From the NCBI GenBank assembly GCA_003445095.1, contig DLVS01000856.1:1-6752 (forward strand): a stretch of 6,752 nucleotides of DNA, written 5' to 3'. The translations under genes were made by a program, and so were the position numbers. A model generated the notes under the pieces. The model made no database searches. It worked only from the letters and a program-made list of their open reading frames with translations, and was not told the DNA's origin. Positions 1 to 6,078 of this stretch are shown here, in pieces. Each line of letters starts with the position of its first letter. Position 1 is the stretch's first letter. The stretch is from Verrucomicrobiales bacterium. Lineage in GTDB: Bacteria > Verrucomicrobiota > Verrucomicrobiia > Limisphaerales > UBA9464.

Positions 1-645
1 CACGCCTTTTGGTAATCCTGCCAACTCGAACAGTCTGGCAATGGCATAGCCGCCACAGACCGGGGTCTGGAGGTCGGGCTTCAACACGACGGCATTGCTC
101 ATCGCCAGCGCCGGGAGGACGGCTCGCGCGGCCAGGACGAAGGGAGCGTTCCACGGGGTGATGACTCCCACGACACCGAGCGGGACGCGTCGCGCATAAC
201 TGGCGCGGGTTAACGAACTCGACAGGATATGGCCGACCGGCTGGCCCGTGAGCGCCGCAATCTCGATGGCCTCGCGCGCGGCGGTCATGACTTCGAACGG
301 TCCCTTGGGTTGAATCGAACCGGTCTCGCGCACGATCCAGCGACTGATCTCCTCGACGTATTGCTCGCAGAGGCCCGCAAACTTCCGCAGGACATCGCCC
401 CGCGCCGTCGGCGGCAGCGCGGCCCAGGCGCCCTGGGCGGCCTTCGCGGTCCTGGCCGCCTCCGCCACATCAGCCGCATTGCTGGAGGCGCCTTCGAGCA
501 AAACTTCCCGCGACGCTTTGTCGAGGACCGGCGCCTTCCCGCCGGCGGCAGGCTTGAACGTGCCCAAGTAGATGGCGCCGGCCATTTCCGGCAAGATGAT
601 GTTCGGCGTTGGACTTGTATCCCTTTCGGTCGTGCGTGTGCTCAT
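1..645 (-). CDS. Aldehyde dehydrogenase, benzaldehyde-dehydrogenase-like, N-terminal part
   Basis: The minus strand is open from an ATG at 645-643 to the left edge (215 codons, C-terminus outside the window). Members of this superfamily oxidise aldehydes to carboxylic acids with NAD(P)+ in the cytoplasm. Residues from about 155 onward read GVVGVITPWNAPFVLAARAV, then ALAMSNAVVLKPDLQTP. These are the Rossmann-fold cofactor region with the conserved TPWN Asn and the Lys of the KP-x-x-x-TP motif. The 'KPD.QTP…GG…IARLFE.AGLP' wording resembles XylC-type benzaldehyde dehydrogenases more than betaine-aldehyde types, but the catalytic Cys and Glu lie outside the window, so the substrate is unproven. 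An in-frame TAG two codons upstream fixes this as the first possible ATG. No clear Shine-Dalgarno sequence is visible. No lesion is seen, unlike the genes that follow, so this is probably a working gene transcribed leftward. Confidence 0.9.
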   Translation of the reverse strand, partial: MSTRTTERDTSPTPNIILPEMAGAIYLGTFKPAAGGKAPVLDKASREVLLEGASSNAADVAEAARTAKAAQGAWAALPPTARGDVLRKFAGLCEQYVEEISRWIVRETGSIQPKGPFEVMTAAREAIEIAALTGQPVGHILSSSLTRASYARRVPLGVVGVITPWNAPFVLAARAVLPALAMSNAVVLKPDLQTPVCGGYAIARLFELAGLPKGV

Positions 646-704
646 AGGCTATTTCAAAATTCTACCAAGAAAGGTCTGCGGAATCATCGGCCTAGAAAGG
701 GGGT

Positions 705-1051
705 AGAGTTAACCGCAAAGAACGCAAAGAACTCAAAGAAAAGTCAATGGGTCGATGAAGCAGGTTCCGTTCTCCTCACCCGATTTGTGAGGTGAATGCA
801 AACCGGTTTATCCAGCATTCTTTCTCTCTCTGAGTTCTTTGTAGTGCTATCCGGCTGAGTCTTCGTATGCCGCGAAGATTTTGGACTGCGGTGGCAGCTT
901 GCCACGTCGAAGCATCGCGAAGACGGGAGCGCAGCGGCGACACCGCTTTGCCAAAAGTCCCGCGCGCAGTTCCAAAGCGGCGTGGCGCTCGGCTTCTCGC
1001 CGCAGTCCAAGATCATTTGGTTGCGGCTCTGCCGCGCTGCGTTCTTTGCGG
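705..1051. repeat. Nested inverted-repeat intergenic element (MITE/REP-like), non-coding
   Basis: The stretch between the aldehyde dehydrogenase and the first PQQ fragment has no convincing gene. It contains three inverted-repeat pairs: ccgcaaagaacgca at 713-726 with its exact complement at 1038-1051 (14 bp); caaagaactca at 725-735 with its complement at 831-841 (11 bp); and ttggactgcgg at 881-891 with its complement at 1000-1010 (11 bp). Inside the last pair, 937-949 and 974-988 form a further imperfect inverted repeat. The 'accgcaaagaacgcaaagaa' and 'ggactgcggtggcag…caaagcggcgtggcgctcgg' themes are, from memory, common intergenic repeats of Verrucomicrobiota. Reading frames across it give low-complexity Arg/Ser/Ala-rich peptides without motifs. 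No transposase or target-site duplication was recognised. Confidence 0.65.
881..1010. repeat. Palindromic repeat unit with 11-bp terminal inverted repeats
   Basis: This 130-bp unit starts with ttggactgcgg and ends with its exact complement ccgcagtccaa. The inner arms ggcgacaccgctttg (936-950) and caaagcggcgtggcgc (973-988) are nearly complementary, so a transcript could fold into a long two-part hairpin. It sits inside the larger 705-1051 inverted-repeat region. It is probably a dispersed non-autonomous repeat, since it has no coding content. Whether it occurs elsewhere in the genome cannot be seen from this window. Confidence 0.6.
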
Positions 1052-1096
1052 CAATCCGAAATCCCGTTTTCAGGATCAGAGTTTCACGTGTCCCGC

Positions 1097-1247
1097 TCAC
1101 TCGCCGAACGCCCCAGATGGTCGGCGCTGCGCACGTAGATCCGGTTACCCGCGATCGCCGTGGTACGGCGGACGCTCTCGCCCAGCTTGTTCACCGCCAC
1201 CACGTCTAGTGGCATCGCCGGCCCGGAGCACGGCGAAGGTTTCCGAA
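1097..1247 (-). pseudogene. C-terminal remnant of a PQQ-propeller (BamB-like) protein, copy 1
   Basis: Read on the minus strand with corrections, this encodes about 50 residues: TFAVLRAGD, then LDVVAVNKLGESVRRT, then AIAGNRIYVRSADHLG, ending AFGE-stop. This is the last blade of a PQQ-like beta-propeller ('…TPAIAGNRIYVRS…HLYAFG'), a fold of secreted or periplasmic proteins. Comparison with copy 2 (2709-2919) shows two lesions: extra sequence near 1208-1212 between the GD and LDV residues, and a missing G near 1111 just before the stop. No start or upstream blades are present. The remnant is joined on its 5' side to an unrelated fragment (1248-1320). It is certainly non-functional by itself. 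Confidence 0.75.
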
Positions 1248-1320
1248 TGGCAGTACGGCGATGGACTTGTTCGTTTCGGCGGCGAGCTTGCGGTGTTCGG
1301 CGGCGGATTCGGGCGTGGTT
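1248..1320 (-). pseudogene. Possible TolB-like 'IAVLPF' fragment fused to PQQ copy 1
   Basis: In the frame ending at the TAG at 1206-1208, the minus strand reads …KLAAETNKSIAVLPFGNL before running out of frame into the PQQ remnant. 'KSIAVLPFxNxS' is a recognisable signature near the start of the TolB-like/TPR region of bacterial Ser/Thr kinases and adenylate-cyclase-related proteins, commonly after a low-complexity linker. Only about 20 residues match, and the next residues expected (S-x-D/P) are lost at the junction. I read it as a degraded fragment. A chance match cannot be excluded. Confidence 0.35.
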
Positions 1321-1333
1321 CGCTGACGTTCGT

Positions 1334-2496
1334 TCAGAGTATTCCTTCCCGGACCAGTCGGTTCAGGCCACGGACGCGTACACCGCCGTCCAGTTCGTGC
1401 GACGAATCGCCCGGACATACGAGCGTGAGCTGATCCAATCGCAAATGTTCCATCGCCATGCGGCAGGCCGGGGTGATGTGGGGGGCATCGGCGAACTTGA
1501 GTTCAAAGCCGAGCCGTTTTCCATCCTTCACAATCATCAAATCCAATTCGCCCTGGCTATGCACCGACCAGAAATAGGCTTCCTCTTCCGAAGCATCCGC
1601 CAGGCGGACGATTTCCTCCAGCGCGAAGCCCTCCCACGACGCGCCGCGCCGGGGCCAGGTGTGCAACTGGCCGCCATCATTCACGCCCGCAAGCCGGTGC
1701 AGCAGCCCGCTGTCGCGGAAGTAGATCTTCGGCGTCTTGACCTGTCGCTTGCCGATGTTTTCGAACCACGGCGACAACCGCCGCACCATCAGCGTGCCGA
1801 CCAGTGCGTCGAGGTAGCGTCTCACAGTCGTGTCCGCCACCGCCAGCGAGCGGCCCAGGTCGGACGCGTTGAAGACCTGCCCGTGATAATGCGCCAGCAT
1901 CATCCAGAATCGCCGCAACGCCGTCGGCGCGATCTGTATGCCCAGCGTCGGGATGTCGCGTTCCAGAAAAGTGCGGATGTAGAACTCCCGCCACTGCGAG
2001 CTGTCCGCTTCGCTATTGGCGAGAAACGACAACGGAAATCCGCCACGCAACCAAAGCTTCTCCACCTCCGCCACGCCGACCTCGCTCAATGTGAACGGCG
2101 TGACCTCCGCGAAGGCGATGCGCCCGGCCAGCGTTTCCGATCCCTGCCGGATCCAGTCCCGCGACGCGCTGCCGAGAATCAGAAAGCGCGCGGGCGCCTT
2201 CGGCCGGTCGGCCAGCGCGCGCAACATGGGGAACAAATCGGGGCGCCGCTGGATTTCGTCGATCACCACCAGGCCGCGCAAACCTTCCAGCGCAAGCTTG
2301 GGATTCTCCAACCGGTCCAGATGCACCGGGTCTTCGAGGTCGAAGTAGTTTCGCTCCGCCGGAAAATCCTTCGTGGTCGAGGCAATCTGCCGCGCCAGAG
2401 AGTTGTCTTGCCCGACTGACGCGGGCCGAGCAAGGCCACGACTCTGAAGGTTCGCAGCAGATTACTAACGCGCTGTTGGAGTCCGGTTCTCTCCAC
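1334..2496 (-). pseudogene. AAA_14/DUF4143 ATPase, frameshifted after Walker A
   Basis: Two minus-strand frames together give about 386 residues, the usual size of AAA_14/DUF4143 ATP-binding proteins. The first frame (from GTG at 2496, or GTG at 2550) carries VVALLGPRQSGKTTL, the Walker A loop. At 2396-2397 the frame breaks. Removing these two bases restores the family order TTL-A-RQIA and continues as FPAERNYFDLEDP, the Walker B VVIDEIQ (near 2263-2245), a sensor-like FLILGSASR, and the DUF4143 C-terminal part with FRDSGLLH and FELKFAD, ending at a TGA at 1336-1334. The family is widespread but of unclear role. As written, the first frame ends in unrelated sequence, and the second lacks a P-loop (its first ATG is at 2326), so no active ATPase should be made. 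I prefer the 2496 start because homologues begin just before 'ERTxLxxRV', and an AAGGTG lies upstream. No slippery sequence suggests programmed shifting, but an assembly error is possible. Confidence 0.85.
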
Positions 2497-2526
2497 GAAA
2501 AGCACCTTGTCGTGACATTTCGGCGG

Positions 2527-2552
2527 AGTATACAGGATTTTCACGGACACAA
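2527..2552 (-). promoter_or_regulatory. Weak candidate promoter for the DUF4143 ATPase
   Basis: On the minus strand TATACT (2532-2527) resembles a sigma-70 -10 box, with a poor -35 candidate (TTGTGT at 2552-2547, spacing 14; or GGTTGT at 2554-2549, spacing 16). If it is real, transcription would begin downstream of the GTG at 2550, which favours the GTG at 2496 as start codon. This is motif resemblance only. Confidence 0.2.
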
Positions 2553-2708
2553 CCTAATAAGACTCATTGAATTAATGAATTGAGAGCGCGAGGTCAGGCG
2601 GTAGACCAGTGTTGTTCTCAGTCGCAAGTGTGTTCGTAAGCCAATTCAACGTTAGGTTCTTCCGGGCAGGTTTGCGGGCTGGAATTATCGGTGTTTCGTG
2701 TCTCCTGT
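2553..2708. other. Intergenic spacer with an AT-rich patch
   Basis: No gene was recognised here. 2563-2584 is an AT-rich, partly palindromic stretch (ctcattgaattaatgaattgag) that stands out from the GC-rich surroundings and lies just upstream of the leftward ATPase. It could be part of that gene's promoter region or a scar. Nothing more can be supported. Confidence 0.4.
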
Positions 2709-2919
2709 TCACTGTCCAAACGCCCCCAGATGTTCGCCGCTGCGCACGTAGATCCGGTTGCCCGCAATGGCCGGAGTGCAACGGACGCTCTCATCCAGCT
2801 TGTTTACCGCCGCCACATCGAGAGTGTCGCCGGCCCGGAGCACGGCGAAAGTTCCTGAGGTGTTCACGAGATAGATGAAACCGTTCGCGGCGATGGGAGA
2901 GGCGCTGAACTGGCCAGTA
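2709..2919 (-). pseudogene. C-terminal remnant of a PQQ-propeller (BamB-like) protein, copy 2
   Basis: The minus-strand frame ending at a TGA (2711-2709) reads TTGQFSASPIAANGFIYLVN, then SGTFAVLRAGDTLDVAAVNK, then CTPAIAGNRIYVRSGEHLGAFGQ. These are the last one to two blades of a PQQ-like propeller, with the typical 'SASPIAANGFIYL…' and 'TPAIAGNRIYVRS' blade edges. The frame itself is undamaged, but there is no upstream propeller. At about 2919 the sequence passes abruptly into a beta-helix fragment in another frame. It is about 155 bp similar to copy 1 (1097-1247) in the same orientation, including identical runs of 21 bp (2739-2759 against 1126-1146) and 23 bp (2827-2849 against 1215-1237). 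Confidence 0.75.
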
Positions 2920-3231
2920 GTTCCCGGCTCCGGAGGCGCCTCCGATTCTCGTCCCGCTTCCGCCGAAAATGACGATTCCAATGTTGGCTGCGATGACAGA
3001 GGAGCCATCCGCGCCAATCCCAATCCGATTCGCAGCGACGGTGTTGCCGGCGGACGCATCGCCGGAAATGAGCACCGAATGGCTAATGATGTTTCCCTCC
3101 CCGGGCTTGATCGTGCCGATCTCGTTGTTCGAGCTGTTCGTGATGACGATGCCGGCCGCGTTGAGCGCGCGGGCATTTCCGCTGACATCTTCGCAATTCC
3201 GGGAATTGTCTGTCTGAGGACACCCGATCAA
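2920..3231 (-). pseudogene. Right-handed parallel beta-helix repeat fragment
   Basis: About 95 residues on the minus strand show beta-helix rungs: AAGIVITNSSNNEIGTIKPG, EGNIISHSVLISGDASAGNT, VAANRIGIGADGSS, then GIVIFGGSGTRIGGASGAGN. This matches the 'SSNNxIGG…PGAGNxISGN…GNxVxGNxIG' ladder of large secreted PbH1-type proteins, usually several hundred residues or more. Here only about three rungs survive. There is no proper start (the first in-frame initiator is a TTG at 3231, without signal peptide or Shine-Dalgarno sequence). The rung after GAGN is replaced at about 2919 by the PQQ remnant, in a different frame. It is therefore a fragment, not a gene. Confidence 0.75.
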
Positions 3232-3490
3232 GAAAGGGCGCGTGGCGATATTAGCGATGATCAGCGTAGATTAGCGGTTTCAACGACCGAGCGGCGACGG
3301 CAGAGAACTCGACGGGATGAACAGGATGGATCCGGAAGTCCAAACAATCACATCACTGAAGTCGCGGCGTCCGTGTCTTACGCTCACGTTTGGCAAATCG
3401 CCCAGACGCCCAGCGTGAATCGTTTCGACAATCGCGACGATCACCGCTATGCCTCGGTCCTGGTCACGTCAATCGGCCGGCGATCCGTAG
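3232..3490. other. Intergenic region with degraded dispersed-repeat sequence
   Basis: No gene was recognised on either strand. The Uma2 frame stays open leftward through this stretch, but it has no family similarity and reads antisense to the beta-helix fragment further left. The string gggatgaacaggatgga (3314-3330) and the preceding 'gatcagcgtagattagcggttt' (about 3258-3280) resemble short dispersed repeats common in environmental bacterial genomes. That is recollection, not a search result. Confidence 0.4.
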
Positions 3491-3513
3491 ATGCCAAAAG
3501 CCGCCCGGCAATT

Positions 3514-4200
3514 TTGGCCTCCGGAGATCTGTTGTCGGCGACCGAATTCCTCCGGCGGTACGAACGCATGCCGGAGATTCGCCAGGCCGAACTTATTGAA
3601 GGAATCGTTCACATGGCTTCACCCGTCAGCGCCGATCGGCATTCGGAACCCGACAACTTGTTGCAAGGTTGGCTCTGCCATTACGCGGGCTTCACGCCCG
3701 GAACCAGAGCGGGAACCAATGGCACGTTCCAATTCGACGCCGACAATGTGGTTCAGCCCGACGCCTATTTGCGAATTGTGCCCGACCAAGGAGGCCAAGC
3801 CACGGTTGAAGAAGGCGGCTATCTGACTGGGGCTCCGGAGTTGCTCGTCGAGGTTTCCGCGCGGGCCAACACCGTCCGATTGCGCGATAAGTTTCGCACG
3901 TATCGACGGCATCGGGCGAAGGAATTCATTACGTGGCTGACCGCCAATGCCCGGCTCGACTGGCTGGTTTTGGAAGGGGATGAATATCGGCCGCTCACCG
4001 CCGATCGGCGCGGGGTCTATCGCAGCCCGACGTTTCCGGGACTTTGGCTTAACCGCAAGGCGTCGTTCGCCGGGGACTGGCCGGGCGTATTTCGGACGCT
4101 CGAACTGGGCCTGCGAAGCGCCGGGCATCGGAGTTTCGTGGCGACGCTGCGCCGCCGCCGGGCGCCCGCCGGCCGGAACGGTCGCCGAAGCGCCGGGTGA
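3514..4200 (+). CDS. Uma2 (DUF820) family PD-(D/E)XK-like protein, start region damaged
   Basis: From a TTG at 3514 the frame gives 228 residues, the full family length. SATEFLRRYERMPE (8-21), AELIEGIVHMASPVS (25-39), QPDAYLRI (81-88), GAPELLVEVSA (106-116), DKFRTYRR (125-132) and FPGLWL near the C-terminal third follow the Uma2 order; AGHRSFVATLRRR is the usual end. Uma2 proteins have a restriction-endonuclease-like fold with unproven roles and are often scattered and multicopy. Visible core residues are D83, E109/E113 and K126. R122 sits where the family usually has Asp four residues before this Lys, and the common 'GV.EY' is HRAKEF, so activity is doubtful. The expected start, ATG at 3491 (MPK…), is out of frame: one more A in the AAAA run at 3495-3498 would give MPKSRPAILASGD in frame. 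Other in-frame initiators are TTG 3514 and GTG 3373, neither with a convincing ribosome site. Confidence 0.8.
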   Translation: MASGDLLSATEFLRRYERMPEIRQAELIEGIVHMASPVSADRHSEPDNLLQGWLCHYAGFTPGTRAGTNGTFQFDADNVVQPDAYLRIVPDQGGQATVEEGGYLTGAPELLVEVSARANTVRLRDKFRTYRRHRAKEFITWLTANARLDWLVLEGDEYRPLTADRRGVYRSPTFPGLWLNRKASFAGDWPGVFRTLELGLRSAGHRSFVATLRRRRAPAGRNGRRSAG

Positions 4201-4301
4201 TTTCGGGCTCGCGATTGGCACACGAGCGGACGCGCGTTTTTGTCCCGCGTACTCCCCCCGACGTGCCCGGTGTATCGCCACCCCTTTCAAGCAACAAACC
4301 C

Positions 4302-5285
4302 GTGATCACCGTCATCGCCTCCATCCTCTCACTCGTCGCCGCCTTTCAGCTCTACCCGAAGCCGCTCAAGGTCTTCATCCTCGCCGGCCAGTCCACCAAG
4401 GAAGGTCACGCGAAGGTCGATCTGGAGTTACTCGACAACGGCGCGGTACAGGTGGGCGTTGACCGGACCAAGGGGGGCGCGATCACACACCTTTCGTGGG
4501 AGGCCTATCCGAAGAACGTGGTGAACCATCACGACCCGGGTCGCTTGATTCAGCAATCCTACTACGCTGGAACGAGCCTGGACCGCACAGCCGAAGGGCA
4601 AAGCAAGGCGTGGAGCCCTTGGCCGTGGAATCCGATTCAAGGTGGAGGCGTTGGTTCGTGGGCGCGGCTCACCGAACTTCGGCGGCTAGCTGGACCGGTG
4701 CTGTTCGTCGAGACGGTTCCCAAGCTTTGGGACATGCCGAACGAGGAGGCCGCGGCACGGATGCGCCAATGGATCGGGTTCGAGCCGGGCCTGCCGGATG
4801 TGGTCGTGATCCGGTGTGAATTCGATTCGCAGCGCGAACCGCCTGACCGCTGGGGTGAGACACGTGCAAGGTCTCAGGAGATTCCCGCGTGCTATTTCGT
4901 GCGCAGTTTTAGCCGGGTGAGGTCCTATCTGGGTGACGGCCGCTGGCGCGAGGAAACGCAGCCACCAGGGCCTCCGTGGGGTCGCACCGAGCCACCGCGT
5001 CGGGCGATCGCCCTGTTCAATCCGGAAGGCCAGGGCGTCGCCGTCTTCAGTCCATCCGCGCAAGGGCCTTGGAATTTCGGTCCCCATGGGAAGGAAGGCA
5101 GTACTGATCCGGGAGCCGGCCCGTGCATGCACGTGGCGCCGCTGGAAACCGTCGCCTTGGCCCCGCGCTCCACTTACCGCTATCGCTACTGGCTGGCCGT
5201 GGGCACGGAAGTCCAGCTTGCCCATCGACTCGACGAGTTATGGCTCAAGTATTCCAACGAACGATCAGAACTGGTGAAGCACTGA
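4302..5285 (+). CDS. Secreted hybrid protein: SASA-domain stub plus PVC-type secreted domain
   Basis: From a GTG at 4302 this frame encodes 327 residues. Residues 2-19 are a hydrophobic leader (ITVIASILSLVAAFQLYP) lacking the usual basic n-region. Residues 20-39 (KPLKVFILAGQS…EGHAKV) match the extreme N-terminus of SASA/DUF303 carbohydrate esterases, normally 'AGQSNMEGHAKV'. Ser31 aligns with their nucleophile, but N-M is replaced by T-K and the rest of that domain is absent. From about residue 40 another domain begins (LELLDNGAVQVGVDRTKGGA, NVVNHHDPGRLIQQSYY at 72-88, WPWNPIQGG at 107-115, later APLETVALAP and YRYRYWLAVGT). It resembles unnamed secreted beta-rich proteins of Planctomycetes and Verrucomicrobiota; I cannot name a family or reaction. 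The frame is also open from a GTG at 4197 overlapping the Uma2 stop (GTGA), adding 35 Pro/Arg-rich residues; I reject that start because it would bury the leader. No strong Shine-Dalgarno sequence. Confidence 0.75.
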   Translation: MITVIASILSLVAAFQLYPKPLKVFILAGQSTKEGHAKVDLELLDNGAVQVGVDRTKGGAITHLSWEAYPKNVVNHHDPGRLIQQSYYAGTSLDRTAEGQSKAWSPWPWNPIQGGGVGSWARLTELRRLAGPVLFVETVPKLWDMPNEEAAARMRQWIGFEPGLPDVVVIRCEFDSQREPPDRWGETRARSQEIPACYFVRSFSRVRSYLGDGRWREETQPPGPPWGRTEPPRRAIALFNPEGQGVAVFSPSAQGPWNFGPHGKEGSTDPGAGPCMHVAPLETVALAPRSTYRYRYWLAVGTEVQLAHRLDELWLKYSNERSELVKH

Positions 5286-5345
5286 ACGTCGACCGCAGCC
5301 GGACGGTCGTCAGAGCGGTCCGACCATGATTAACAGAAACCACTT

Positions 5346-5960
5346 ATGAAAAGACTCATTGCCGCTTTTGGGGCGGTCGCTTGGATGGGGTTGTTTATGT
5401 CGAGGGCCGACGCGGCCGACGTCTCGGGTCTCGACCCGGACGGATACATTCGCGACTGGCTGATGCTCGCCCCGATTGCACTCCCCGAGGGTGCCAGCGC
5501 CGGTGATTTGCTGCTCCGTCCGCAGATTCCGGAAGAATTCAACCTGAAACCAAAGGCCGGAGACACGGTGACCGCCAACGGCCGGCCGCTGACTTGGCGC
5601 AATTTAAACGCCACGACAAACTTCTTCGACTTCAACGCCGTTCTAAAGACCCAGAACGACCGCGCCGTCGGCTATGCGGTGACCTACATGGAGTGAGATC
5701 GGGAGATCCCCGACGTGATCATGGTGGTCGGTAGCAACGATCAAGGGCGAATCTATTTCAACGGTGTGGATATATATGCGTTTACCGAAGCCCGCCCGCT
5801 CATGCTCGACGCGGACAAGGGCAAGGTCACTCTAAAGCCGGGCGTCAACGTCATCGTGTTCAAGATCATCAACGAGCAGAACGCGTGGCAGGGCGCCATG
5901 CGCCTCACGGACAAGTCGGGAAAGCCGTTACAGAATCTGAAGGTTCGGTCTTCCCCATGA
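5346..5960 (+). pseudogene. Small secreted protein interrupted by one in-frame TGA
   Basis: One frame runs from ATG 5346 to TGA 5960 (204 residues) with a single TGA at codon 117 (5694-5696). Residues 1-23 form a clear Sec signal peptide (MKRLIAAF…, cleavage after ADA). The mature part reads GLDPDGYIRDWLMLAPIALP, then FFDFNAVL, then VGYAVTYME-stop-DREIPD, then VVGSNDQGRIYFNGVDIYAF and GVNVIVFKIINEQNAWQGAM. This is a family of secreted PVC-group proteins with a 'GSDDQAKVYLNGKEV' beta-sandwich like those of carbohydrate-binding or PA14-like modules. Similarity continues smoothly across the TGA, so it is one gene and not two. From memory this position is variable (E, S, C) in relatives, so TGC, TGG, CGA or GGA are all possible ancestors. 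A nonsense mutation is the simplest reading; recoding is less likely. Without readthrough a 116-residue secreted fragment is made. It lies 60 bp after the hybrid gene and may share its transcript. Confidence 0.8.
5699..5713 (+). other. Hairpin immediately downstream of the in-frame TGA
   Basis: tcggg (5699-5703) pairs with cccga (5709-5713) across a five-base loop agatc, beginning two bases after the TGA at 5694-5696. GATC at 5697-5700 and 5717-5720 could alternatively pair outside it. Its apical loop lies only 7 nt after the stop, closer than the roughly 16-37 nt known for bacterial SECIS elements, so it is not a convincing selenocysteine signal. Confidence 0.45.
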
Positions 5961-5982
5961 ATCCCCCAACCCTCGGTTAGCA

Positions 5983-6005
5983 CGCGCCCCCTAGTCGTCG
6001 GCGCG
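5983..6005 (+). terminator. Weak hairpin after the interrupted secreted-protein gene
   Basis: cgcgcc (5983-5988) pairs with ggcgcg (6000-6005) across an 11-nt loop, 23 bp after the TGA at 5958-5960. There is no T-run behind it, so it is a poor intrinsic terminator. Its position at the 3' end of the plus-strand gene group is its only other support. Confidence 0.25.
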
Positions 6006-6078
6006 ATGGGTGTCCTGTCCCCACTCAAACACTTGGTGCAATCAGCCGCGACTTGACGGGTGTCCGACAATCTTCGCA

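Noticed and set aside
229..795. 188-residue plus-strand open frame
   Set aside because: It is antisense to the aldehyde dehydrogenase for most of its length, is Arg/Gly-rich and has no motif. It ends in the repeat region.
744..1100. 118-residue minus-strand open frame and overlapping plus-strand frames
   Set aside because: They translate the inverted-repeat element. Peptides such as KTGFRIAAKNAAR are typical repeat-derived spurious products.
2390..2410. Programmed ribosomal frameshift in the ATPase
   Set aside because: No slippery heptamer or downstream structure is evident, and the family does not normally use frameshifting.
1160..2419. 419-residue plus-strand open frame, the second longest in the window
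   Set aside because: It lies antisense to the DUF4143 ATPase, whose family motifs are unmistakable. The plus-strand product is His/Arg/Gln-rich with no recognisable domain.
2875..3490. Long 5' extension of the Uma2 frame
   Set aside because: The extension is antisense to the beta-helix fragment and has no similarity to Uma2 N-termini, which begin shortly before the SATEFLRRYE motif.
3619..4290. 223-residue minus-strand open frame
   Set aside because: It is antisense to the well-supported Uma2 gene, with a Pro/Arg/Gly-rich composition and no motif.
4686..5225. 179-residue minus-strand open frame and the other shadows in 4428-5329
   Set aside because: They overlap the hybrid secreted-protein gene, which has coherent domain-level conservation in its own frame.
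5303..5325. Terminator between the hybrid gene and the next gene
   Set aside because: Only a 5-bp cggac/gtccg stem with a large loop and no T-run is present.
5694..5720. SECIS element for selenocysteine insertion at the in-frame TGA
   Set aside because: The hairpin is only 5 bp, and its loop lies 7 nt from the TGA, too close for the known bacterial SECIS geometry. No selenoprotein family was recognised.
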